Positions 21,746 to 28,358 of a stretch of DNA of 28,358 nt are shown here, piece by piece. The number at the start of each line of letters is the position of its first letter. Position 1 is the first letter of the stretch. The notes below the pieces were generated by a model, which was not told where the DNA came from, did no database searches, and was given only the letters and a program-made list of their open reading frames with translations. The DNA comes from a virus. The translations under genes were made by a program, and so were the position numbers. The stretch lies in the IMG/VR virus record IMGVR_UViG_3300027749_000405, positions 1 to 28,358 of that record, one strand, 5' to 3'.

Positions 21746-22185
21746 AGCTAGAAATAGCCGCAGCACTGTGCAAACAATTTGAGGGGTATAGGGGTAAACC
21801 CTATCTCTGCCCTGCGGGTATTCCCACGATTGGCTACGGAAGCACCTACTACGCTGACGGGCGCAAGGTGGCTTTGACCGACCCACCAATGTCTGAGCCG
21901 GATGCAACAGTGTTGTTGCTACAAGAGCTTCACCACACCTATTTACCCGCTGTTTTGCGTCATTGCCCGGTGCTGCTGACTGACGAGAAAAAGTGCAACG
22001 CAATCGTAGATTTCGCCTACAATTTGGGCACGGGCCGTTTGCAAACCAGCACCCTTAAGCGCAAGATTAATACATCCGATTGGGAGGGCGCAAAAGAGCA
22101 GTTAATGCTCTGGACAAAAGGCGGTGGACGAGTCTTGCCGGGATTACTCAAACGCAGAACTGCGGAATGTCAATTACTGGATTAA
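21742..22185 (+). CDS. Endolysin, T4-type muramidase (GH24)
   Basis: A 147-residue lysozyme that cuts the MurNAc-GlcNAc bond of peptidoglycan at the end of infection. The catalytic spacing is exactly that of T4 lysozyme: E14 in F-E-G, then nine residues on C23 in Y-L-C-P-A-G, then six on T29 in P-T-I-G-Y-G. T4 has Glu, Asp, Thr in these places; here Cys replaces Asp, a variation known in phage GH24 enzymes and tolerated in a T4 mutant. The C-terminal lobe includes A-I-V-D-F-A-Y-N-L-G-T-G and a final R-R-T-A-E motif typical of the family. No N-terminal signal sequence or signal anchor is evident, so export depends on a holin. Overlaps the holin-like gene. Confidence 0.92.
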   Translation: MKLEIAAALCKQFEGYRGKPYLCPAGIPTIGYGSTYYADGRKVALTDPPMSEPDATVLLLQELHHTYLPAVLRHCPVLLTDEKKCNAIVDFAYNLGTGRLQTSTLKRKINTSDWEGAKEQLMLWTKGGGRVLPGLLKRRTAECQLLD

Positions 22186-22188
22186 CGT

Positions 22189-24321
22189 ATGCCTTTAAAA
22201 AAACTCCAACTTAAGCCGGGGGTTAACCGGGAAAACACTCGGTACACCAACGAAGGCGGCTACTACGAGTCCGATAAAGTGCGGTTTCGTCAAGGTACCC
22301 CTGAAAAAATTGGCGGCTGGATGCAGTTGTCAACCAACACCTTTTTAGGCTATTGCCGTTCCCTATGGAATTGGGTTACTTTGGCCGGGGCCAATCTGGT
22401 TGGGGTAGGAAGTGAAACTAAGTTTTACATTGAGCAAACTGGGGCGTACTACGACATAACTCCTATAACGTACACCAGCACGCTTGGGGCAAGCCCGGTT
22501 ACTACTGTTAACCTTTCAGCTACGGTAACGGTTACTGATAGCTCGTACCATCCCTCTGTAGGGGACTATGTAATCTTCTCCGGTATGGCCACGTTTAACA
22601 ACGTCACGCTCAATGGGCAGTATCAGGTAGTTTCTTTGCCTTCGGGCAGTACCTACACAGTGACAGCCACCACAATAGCTAATGCTAACGGTTCGGGTGG
22701 CGGGTCGGTAGCCTTTGCATCTTACTTACTCAACGTGGGCGCTAATATCTCCAACAGCTTCTTAGGCTGGGGCGCAAGCACTTGGGGGTCAGGTACTTGG
22801 GGAGGAGTTGGCCAAGTTGTTGGTGTGACCGGCCTTAAACTGTGGACGCAGTACAACTTTGGCGAAGACTTACTACTGGGCCCCAAAAGAGGAGCCATGT
22901 ATAAATGGAGCGCTACTGTAGCCCCCACGCTGGCAACCCCCACTACCGTAACAATATCCAATGGGGCATCTGCGGTTGTAACCCTTACGTCCAATACAAC
23001 AACAGCACTGCCTGACAACACGGCGTTTATGTTTGAGACTACGGGGGCGTTACCGCTATCGTTAAAACCTTTTACGGTGTACTACGTAAAGAACTTTAGC
23101 GGCACTACATTCAACATTTCGCTTACCGCTGGCGGCGCAGCCATTACTACCTCATCCGCTGGGTCTGGCACGCATACGCTATCTATCCGCGCCATACCGG
23201 TATCTTCTTTGTCAGGGGCCAACGGGGTTCCCCTAAGCCAAAACACACTTATCGTATCGGATACCAGCCGGTTTACTTTGGTTTTTGGTACCAATGAGTA
23301 CCTGAGCACAACGTACGACCCTATGCTAATTCGCTGGTCCGACCAAGAAAGTGTGGTGGAGTGGGCCCCTTCTGCCACTACCAAGGCGGGTAGCGTACGC
23401 TTATCTCATGGCTCGGACATTAAAGCGGTGCTGCAAGCGCGTCAAGAGATTTTGGTCTTCACGGACGCGGCCCTGTATTCCTTGCAGTTCCTTGGGGCTC
23501 CGGCCTACTGGGGCACACAACTGCTTGGGGATAACATTTCGATTACCAGCCTAAATGCTGCTTCGTACTCTAACGGAACCGCCTACTGGATGGGGCAAGA
23601 CAAGTTCTACAAATACGATGGTCGGGTTCAGCCGCTACGTTGTGACTTGCGCCAATTTGTCTACGGCGACATTAACCGAGCCCAATTTGCTCAAATTTTT
23701 TCTGGCACCAATGAGGGCTTTAATGAGGTGTGGTGGTTCTACTGCACGCAAAACAGCACGGTCATTGACCGGTACGTGGTATACAACTACGCTGAAGATG
23801 TTTGGTATTACGGGGCTATGGGCCGTACGGCATGGCTTGACTCGTCGCTAAGGGATTACCCTATGGCGGCTACGTACTCAAACAACTTGGTTTACCATGA
23901 GCTTGGCGTAGACGATGGGGTTACGCTGCCAATTACAGCCATAACTGCGTCCATCACAACTTCGCAGTTTGACATTGATGACGGGCACAACTTTGCGTTT
24001 GTGTGGCGTATGCTGCCTGACTTGACATTCCGGGGGTCCACGGACGGCACTACCCCAAGCTTGACCATACAACTGCAGCCTTTGAAAAGCTCGGGCTCCG
24101 GGTACAACGTGCCTAAATCTGTAGGCGGTACCAGCACGGACGCTACACAACCCGTCACGGCTACCCAGACGTATCCGATCGACCTTGATACTTTTACTGG
24201 CCAGTTGAACATTCGGGTACGTGGACGCCAGATGTCCATGAAGATTGAGTCAACTGCCGTAGGTACGCAGTGGCAACTGGGAAGCCCCCGTATTGACATT
24301 CGCTCGGATGGACGGCGGTAG
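22189..24321 (+). CDS. Tail hub / nozzle protein, P22 gp10-like
   Basis: A 710-residue protein of the short-tail hub, functionally like P22 gp10 or T7 gp12. The N terminus K-P-G-V-N-R-E-N-T-R-Y, E-G-G-Y-Y-E-S-D-K-V-R-F-R and K-I-G-G-W is the signature for this group in aquatic podoviruses. Two Thr/Ser-rich beta insertions are visible, about residues 103-180 (V-T-D-S-S-Y-H-P-S-V-G-D-Y-V-I-F-S-G) and 240-335 (Y-Y-V-K-N-F-S-G-T-T-F-N-I-S). The remainder carries beta-propeller-like strands with W-S-D-Q-E-S-V-V-E-W and Y-W-M-G-Q-D-K-F-Y-K-Y-D-G. It likely sits under the adaptor rings and holds fibres. Its separation from the adaptors by fibre and lysis genes is a notable gene order. Confidence 0.84.
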   Translation: MPLKKLQLKPGVNRENTRYTNEGGYYESDKVRFRQGTPEKIGGWMQLSTNTFLGYCRSLWNWVTLAGANLVGVGSETKFYIEQTGAYYDITPITYTSTLGASPVTTVNLSATVTVTDSSYHPSVGDYVIFSGMATFNNVTLNGQYQVVSLPSGSTYTVTATTIANANGSGGGSVAFASYLLNVGANISNSFLGWGASTWGSGTWGGVGQVVGVTGLKLWTQYNFGEDLLLGPKRGAMYKWSATVAPTLATPTTVTISNGASAVVTLTSNTTTALPDNTAFMFETTGALPLSLKPFTVYYVKNFSGTTFNISLTAGGAAITTSSAGSGTHTLSIRAIPVSSLSGANGVPLSQNTLIVSDTSRFTLVFGTNEYLSTTYDPMLIRWSDQESVVEWAPSATTKAGSVRLSHGSDIKAVLQARQEILVFTDAALYSLQFLGAPAYWGTQLLGDNISITSLNAASYSNGTAYWMGQDKFYKYDGRVQPLRCDLRQFVYGDINRAQFAQIFSGTNEGFNEVWWFYCTQNSTVIDRYVVYNYAEDVWYYGAMGRTAWLDSSLRDYPMAATYSNNLVYHELGVDDGVTLPITAITASITTSQFDIDDGHNFAFVWRMLPDLTFRGSTDGTTPSLTIQLQPLKSSGSGYNVPKSVGGTSTDATQPVTATQTYPIDLDTFTGQLNIRVRGRQMSMKIESTAVGTQWQLGSPRIDIRSDGRR

Positions 24322-24323
24322 CC

Positions 24324-24953
24324 ATGCAACAGATTAACGTAGTAGCCCCACGGCTACCCAATGCCACAACCCAGTACAACCAGCAGATGGTTGACGAGCT
24401 GCTAAATATTCTGCGGCTGTACTTTAACCGGCTGGACAACTTTACCCAGTTGATTGGAGCCACAGGAGGTGGCCAGTACTTGAGCAACCCTTACGGGGCG
24501 TTTTCCAGTGGCCAGAGCCAGTCAACAACAGCAAACACAGCCACGCTGATGACGCTGAACACTACGGACTTTTCCAATGGTGTAAGTATTGCAAGCTCCA
24601 AGATCACGGTAGCAGCCGCTGGGATATACAACCTTCAGTTCAGCGCGCAGATACAAAATTTGGATAGCGCTCCGCAAGATATGTTTATATGGCTTAAACA
24701 AAATGGTACGGACATTCCGGGCTCTACAGGTAAGGTTGGCATACCAGCTCGTAAAAGCGTAGGGGTTCCATCCTACGACATTAAAGGGTGGAACTACTTT
24801 GTTTCCATGGCAGCAAATGACTATATAGAAATCTACTGGTCGCCCACAATTGCTACTCTAACTATTGAGTTCTACGCAGCATCCGGTACACCAACTAAAC
24901 CGTCTACCCAATCTGTGGTAGCCACAATGTCGTTTGTTTCAGCGCTACCATAA
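24324..24953 (+). CDS. Virion protein with C1q/TNF-like jelly-roll domain
   Basis: A 209-residue protein. The first 50 residues form a helix (Y-N-Q-Q-M-V-D-E-L-L-N-I-L-R-L-Y-F-N-R-L) that could trimerise or attach to the hub. From about residue 85 the order I-T-V-A-A-A-G-I-Y-N-L-Q-F-S-A-Q-I-Q-N, F-I-W-L-K-Q-N-G-T-D-I, W-N-Y-F-V-S-M-A-A-N-D-Y-I-E-I-Y-W and a final strand is characteristic of C1q/TNF-like jelly rolls used as fibre tips. It follows the hub gene by two bases. A receptor-binding or fibre-tip role is inferred from fold and neighbours. Confidence 0.7.
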   Translation: MQQINVVAPRLPNATTQYNQQMVDELLNILRLYFNRLDNFTQLIGATGGGQYLSNPYGAFSSGQSQSTTANTATLMTLNTTDFSNGVSIASSKITVAAAGIYNLQFSAQIQNLDSAPQDMFIWLKQNGTDIPGSTGKVGIPARKSVGVPSYDIKGWNYFVSMAANDYIEIYWSPTIATLTIEFYAASGTPTKPSTQSVVATMSFVSALP

Positions 24954-24963
24954 AGAGATACCC

Positions 24964-25401
24964 ATGACCGCTTCTACAGTAAAACAGCCAAATGAAGTTG
25001 TGCAAATCATGTACGACCATTTTATGGAGCAATACCACGACAACAATAAAGCTATTGCGGCTATCAATTACATGGCGGAAAAAGTGCAAGAGCAAGGGTG
25101 CAAACTTGTTCACCTTGGAAAGCTCGTGTTTTTAATCACGGTGTCAGGCCCTCACATGGTTGAGATGCACGCCATGATTGATACGCATTTGTCTGAAAAT
25201 GAAAAGCTTAAAGAGTTGGATAAACAATTAGACCCGCTAATGGATATTTTAAGGAAAGCAGATGTAAAGGTGTTGTACACCTATATGCCAGTAAAAGATA
25301 AATCAAAGTACGAAAAGATTCTTCGTGAATATAAGTTTAAAGAAAACAAGATTGAAGGGCCAGACGGTAACCCTTACATTGCTTTTTATATAGAGGTATG
25401 A
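24964..25401 (+). CDS. GNAT-like protein near the ejection genes
   Basis: A 145-residue protein; ATG 24964 lies just after the previous stop and is preferred to the longer frame at 24934. The protein has helices and strands in the order of acetyltransferase folds: a first helical pair, strand K-L-V-F-L-I-T-V, a strand with M-V-E-M-H-A-M-I-D, a long helix (E-N-E-K-L-K-E-L-D-K-Q-L), then V-K-V-L-Y-T-Y-M-P and K-Y-E-K-I-L-R-E-Y-K-F. No clear acetyl-CoA P-loop (R/Q-x-x-G-x-G/A) is visible, so it may be non-enzymatic. T7 gp13, an internal virion protein, has a comparable acetyltransferase-like appearance. Function remains open. Confidence 0.5.
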   Translation: MTASTVKQPNEVVQIMYDHFMEQYHDNNKAIAAINYMAEKVQEQGCKLVHLGKLVFLITVSGPHMVEMHAMIDTHLSENEKLKELDKQLDPLMDILRKADVKVLYTYMPVKDKSKYEKILREYKFKENKIEGPDGNPYIAFYIEV

Positions 25402-25402
25402 A

Positions 25403-25963
25403 ATGTTACTTAACCTTGATGTAAACGAGCTTAGTAAATTTGAAGACCTTAGTTCTTCTATGCCTGATGCATCTACACTTGACAAAAACCACTTGCAAAA
25501 AGTACAAGCACGGGAAACCATAAATAATTTTCAAAACGAGTACGTTAAGGCGTTTGATGCTGGAGACCTTACTCCTTCTGAATACAGCTACAAGCACCAC
25601 TTTACACAAATGCACGATGAGTTTGGATGCGCTATGTATGGCCGTGAAATGACATTAGCAAAAGGCGCAATTGTTGTTGGGAAAATACACAAACACCCAG
25701 TAATCAATGTGTTGCTCAAAGGCAAACTGGCAGTTGTATCTGAAAATGGTCGGCGTGTAGTTGAAGCGCCTTGTGTCTATGTTTCGGAGCCAAACGTCAA
25801 GCGCGTTGGCTATGTGCTGGAAGACTGTGTGTGGCTTAACGTATTAATGACCAAACAAGTAGGAGAAGAGAACTTAGACGACATCACTGATTTTCATACC
25901 GCTAAAACGTATGAAGAGGTTAATCTTATTGACTCAACCAATAAGTTGCTGGAGATAAACTAG
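25403..25963 (+). CDS. Cupin-fold phage protein
   Basis: A 186-residue protein. The first 75 residues are helical and acidic. From about residue 78 a single cupin barrel is visible: Y-G-R-E-M-T-L-A-K-G-A-I-V-V-G, the possible metal pair H96-K-H98, N-V-L-L-K-G-K-L-A-V-V, a turn at S-E-N-G-R-R, E-A-P-C-V-Y-V-S-E-P and G-Y-V-L-E-D-C-V-W-L-N-V. The strand order and Gly positions fit, but only two of the usual metal-binding residues are certain, so enzyme activity is doubtful. It follows the GNAT-like gene by one base and precedes the giant protein, so it may assist or be part of the ejection apparatus. Confidence 0.62.
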   Translation: MLLNLDVNELSKFEDLSSSMPDASTLDKNHLQKVQARETINNFQNEYVKAFDAGDLTPSEYSYKHHFTQMHDEFGCAMYGREMTLAKGAIVVGKIHKHPVINVLLKGKLAVVSENGRRVVEAPCVYVSEPNVKRVGYVLEDCVWLNVLMTKQVGEENLDDITDFHTAKTYEEVNLIDSTNKLLEIN

Positions 25964-25964
25964 T

Positions 25965-28358
25965 ATGGCTTTTTTTATTATTACTCCAGCGGCAATAACT
26001 TATTTTGGCGCAGAAGCGGTTGGTGCTGGAATTGTTAGTCTTTTTACTACTACTACTGTAAGCTCAGTAGCCGCTACGGCCATTGGCGCGGCGACCATTG
26101 GGGCTACTTTTTCTGCAATACATGGGGATAAGCCAGAAGACATACTTAAAAATGCAGTGTTAGGCGGCATTACTTCGTATGTTGGCGGAACCATTGGCGC
26201 AAAAATTTCACAGTCAGTTACTACGAACGTTGCGCAGTCATTAGTTACAAGCGGCGTAAGTCAAAGCACTGCAACTGCAATGGCGAAAGTGCTTGGGTCC
26301 GCATCTTCAGCAGCACTTACCAGTGGCACATCAGCATTACTGCAAGGTAAAAACCCGATAGAAGCAATGCTTAAGACAGGGTTGACCGCCACATTATCTG
26401 GGGGCGTCGGATTAGCTGTAGACCAAGTTACAAGCCGTATACCGGGGTTTAGCGATCTATCTTCTTCTGCAGGAGGTGCAGCGTTTGTTAGAGCTACTAA
26501 TAGCGCTATTGCAACTTCAATTGTTGGTGGCGATGTTGGCCAAGCAATTGGAAGCTCTTTAGTTCATTCGTTTTGGGAAGCTAAGGGTGCTGATATAAAG
26601 CAGTCGCTTAAAGACATGGGCGGGGCGCTTAAAGACGCCGCAACAGGGATTACGGCTTCAGAAACAAATATTAACAACACTGTTTCAGAACAGCAACGAC
26701 TTGCGGCTGAATACAACAAAATAGTAGCGCCTGTTAAAGAAGATCAAGCTGCTGCGCAAACGCTTATTGACAAGTACAACAGCTTAAAAGACAAGTATGA
26801 CAACTTTAGCGACGATTATTCCTTTAGACCGGCACGAGGAGGAGGAAGAGGGAGTGACGCCTTAAACTTATATAGGGATAACGAAACCGGCGAACTTTTA
26901 CAGTCAAAAGAGTCGTTGATTGCCCGAATTAATGATGTAGCTAATCAAGCCAATACTGCGATAGAAAAAGTCAACACAAGCTATGCTGCCGTAAAAGAAA
27001 AACTTGGTGATCTTGATTTTCAATATACTGCAAATCAAAACAGGTACGACCTTCTAAAAAAAGACTATGACGAACAAGCTAAGCCTACTTTTGATAAGGC
27101 ACTTCAACAGTTTACTGATGCAGAAGTTCAAAACTCAGCCGTAGTTACTGAAAAACTGCAAAACTATAAAACAGCAACTGATAAGTACAAAGAGCTTTAC
27201 GGCAAAGAGCCCACCGCTGATGACATGAAAGGCATCCTTAATAAAGAAGGTGCTAGCACTGACTATGTAGAGGCCGTAACAACCGCGTACAACAACACGC
27301 AAGATGCCGCACATACCGATGTTTCTGAAGCTCAAGCAATATGGAAATCAGTTTACGGAACTGACCCAACAACTGCGGATATTGCATCCTATCTTGGCAA
27401 ACCAGAAGCTGACGTACGGACCGCGCTTACAAACGAACATACTGCAGCCGCTGCGGGTTTTCCTGACTACGCCGCCTACACCGAATACAACGGAAGGCTA
27501 GACAACTACACGCGGGATACTTTGTCTAACGATCTTGAAGACCATGGTTTCAATATTGTTGATGACGAAACGCAGCTTGCTGCAGGGGAAGGGTATACCG
27601 GGGGCGCTGGTCCTAAAAACCCGCCTAAAGTTGGGGTGCCTAACTTCAACCCAAAAACGGGTGAAACAACAATACGTGTAATTTTGGCTAATGGCACAGC
27701 CCGTGATCTACCTGTGCGTATTGTTGAAGCTACAGGCGAATTTGTGGCTAAAAATCCTGCGGATGCTGCAGAAGTATTGCGCGTTAGCGAATCTATACCA
27801 AGGGTAAGTAAGCAAGGGGTGATGGCCTTTTTAAGTGCCATTGATAAATTAAACGGAACGTCTTACTACACCAACCCAGCTAATTGGGTTGGCAAATTAC
27901 CTAGTAGTGTCGTAACCGATGCCGAACTAAGAGCGTTGGCAAACCCAGAACTAATAAAAGATATATCCCCCGAAGCTAAAGTTGTGGCAGCGGGGCTTAG
28001 CGCTACCAGTATGGCCGGAAAAGCAATGGCGTTCCTTGCCAAGCTCAACCCAACCCTAACATTTTTAGACTTGATGACTAGATCATCAGATTTAAATACC
28101 GGTGAAGAAGAAGAGCTTGCCAGACGTTGGGATACCAAAAACTTTACGATGCCCCAGCGCCCTGTAACGCCTACGCCGACTACGCCTGCTCCAGATACGC
28201 CTACGCCTAAACCGGTAATAACCCCAATCCCAACTACCCCCACTGATATTACGGATTTAGGTCCGCTTGAGCCCACACCTACGGACGAAGAAGTTACACC
28301 CACACCCGAGCCAACACCCGAGCCAACACCCGAGCCAACACCCGAGCCAACACCCGAG
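25965..28358 (+). CDS. Giant internal/ejection-type protein, 3'-partial
   Basis: The frame from ATG 25965 stays open to the last base, giving at least 798 residues. Residues 1-200 are hydrophobic and rich in Gly-x3-Gly or Ala-Gly patterns (A-I-G-A-A-T-I-G-A-T-F, V-G-G-T-I-G-A-K-I), which look membrane-active. Residues 210-420 are a charged coiled-coil-like region, followed by two related motifs, Y-G-K-E-P-T-A-D-D and Y-G-T-D-P-T-T-A-D, near 410 and 460. A mixed domain follows, then a Pro/Thr linker (T-P-T-P-T-T-P) and T-P-E-P repeats at the edge. Large size, location after tail hub and fibre genes, and membrane-like N terminus suggest a protein ejected with DNA or held inside the head. GGAG stands ten bases before the ATG. 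No lytic-enzyme motif is visible in this part. Confidence 0.75.
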   Translation, partial: MAFFIITPAAITYFGAEAVGAGIVSLFTTTTVSSVAATAIGAATIGATFSAIHGDKPEDILKNAVLGGITSYVGGTIGAKISQSVTTNVAQSLVTSGVSQSTATAMAKVLGSASSAALTSGTSALLQGKNPIEAMLKTGLTATLSGGVGLAVDQVTSRIPGFSDLSSSAGGAAFVRATNSAIATSIVGGDVGQAIGSSLVHSFWEAKGADIKQSLKDMGGALKDAATGITASETNINNTVSEQQRLAAEYNKIVAPVKEDQAAAQTLIDKYNSLKDKYDNFSDDYSFRPARGGGRGSDALNLYRDNETGELLQSKESLIARINDVANQANTAIEKVNTSYAAVKEKLGDLDFQYTANQNRYDLLKKDYDEQAKPTFDKALQQFTDAEVQNSAVVTEKLQNYKTATDKYKELYGKEPTADDMKGILNKEGASTDYVEAVTTAYNNTQDAAHTDVSEAQAIWKSVYGTDPTTADIASYLGKPEADVRTALTNEHTAAAAGFPDYAAYTEYNGRLDNYTRDTLSNDLEDHGFNIVDDETQLAAGEGYTGGAGPKNPPKVGVPNFNPKTGETTIRVILANGTARDLPVRIVEATGEFVAKNPADAAEVLRVSESIPRVSKQGVMAFLSAIDKLNGTSYYTNPANWVGKLPSSVVTDAELRALANPELIKDISPEAKVVAAGLSATSMAGKAMAFLAKLNPTLTFLDLMTRSSDLNTGEEEELARRWDTKNFTMPQRPVTPTPTTPAPDTPTPKPVITPIPTTPTDITDLGPLEPTPTDEEVTPTPEPTPEPTPEPTPEPTPE
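28302..28358 (+). repeat. 12-bp tandem repeat encoding T-P-E-P, cut by window end
   Basis: The unit ACACCCGAGCCA repeats perfectly at 28302, 28314, 28326 and 28338, with nine further bases to the last position. It keeps the frame and encodes Thr-Pro-Glu-Pro units, a likely extended spacer. The true copy number is unknown because the window ends here. Confidence 0.95.

Noticed and set aside
28302-28358. CRISPR-like array
   Set aside because: The repeat is a contiguous 12-bp in-frame coding repeat without spacers.
1-28358. tRNA genes, integrase, attachment sites, insertion sequences
   Set aside because: No cloverleaf-like segment, recombinase or transposase motif, or terminal inverted repeats were seen on reading; genes fill nearly all of the sequence. 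A dedicated tRNA scan was not possible.

Overview
The window is a continuous piece of a tailed double-stranded DNA bacteriophage genome. It is almost certainly a short-tailed, podovirus-like virus. It carries a headful-type terminase, a large portal protein, a scaffold, a gpT-like HK97-fold major capsid protein, two neck adaptors, and a P22 gp10-like tail hub. No tape measure, sheath or tail-tube gene is visible. Every convincing gene is on the + strand and genes are packed head to tail with many ATGA, TAATG or TTGA junctions. I see no tRNA, rRNA, integrase, transposase, replication gene or CRISPR array. The host cannot be fixed from the sequence. Start codons, Shine-Dalgarno motifs, a sigma70-type promoter and the GH24 endolysin point to a Gram-negative bacterium, and the gene set resembles uncultured aquatic phages.

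Layout: (1) 3-2307, packaging: terminase small subunit (cut by the window edge), terminase large subunit and a small unknown. (2) 2309-8666, head: portal, a small helical protein, a GroES-like co-chaperonin, scaffold, a conserved unknown, a probable decoration protein and the major capsid protein. (3) 8667-8846, the only sizeable non-coding gap: a strong intrinsic terminator, a sigma70-like promoter and a leader with a perfect 9-bp inverted repeat. (4) 8847-13669, small virion-type and unknown proteins, many of them basic and Gly/Lys-rich, with a membrane protein, a P22 gp4-like adaptor and a zinc-ribbon protein among them. Five of these proteins carry versions of the short module [A/T]-[D/N]-G-[I/V]-x-x-[K/R]-G, which in four of the five is followed by K-T or T-G. 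(5) 13673-20653, neck and fibre genes: a second adaptor, two paralogous beta-rich proteins around a TTG-start small gene, a 53-aa gene too short for ordinary ORF listings, a 1059-aa repeat protein, and a tail fibre with YadA-head-like repeats. (6) 20684-22185, lysis: a secreted Pro-rich protein, two membrane proteins (one like the three-TM GTA holin) and a T4-type muramidase. (7) 22189-28358, tail hub, a C1q/TNF-like fibre-tip protein, a GNAT-like protein, a cupin, and the first 798 codons of a giant glycine-zipper/coiled-coil protein that is probably ejected or internal to the virion. The window stops inside a 12-bp repeat in that last gene.

How it fits together: terminase and portal load DNA into a shell assembled by scaffold and capsid protein, perhaps helped by host GroEL capped by the phage GroES-like protein. 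The gp4-like and second adaptors with the gp10-like hub close the neck. The repeat-rich proteins form fibres. The last gene is a candidate DNA-ejection protein. The most unusual part is the 9.7-13.7 kb cluster of tagged basic proteins, where a 31-bp direct repeat frames one whole gene as a clean cassette.
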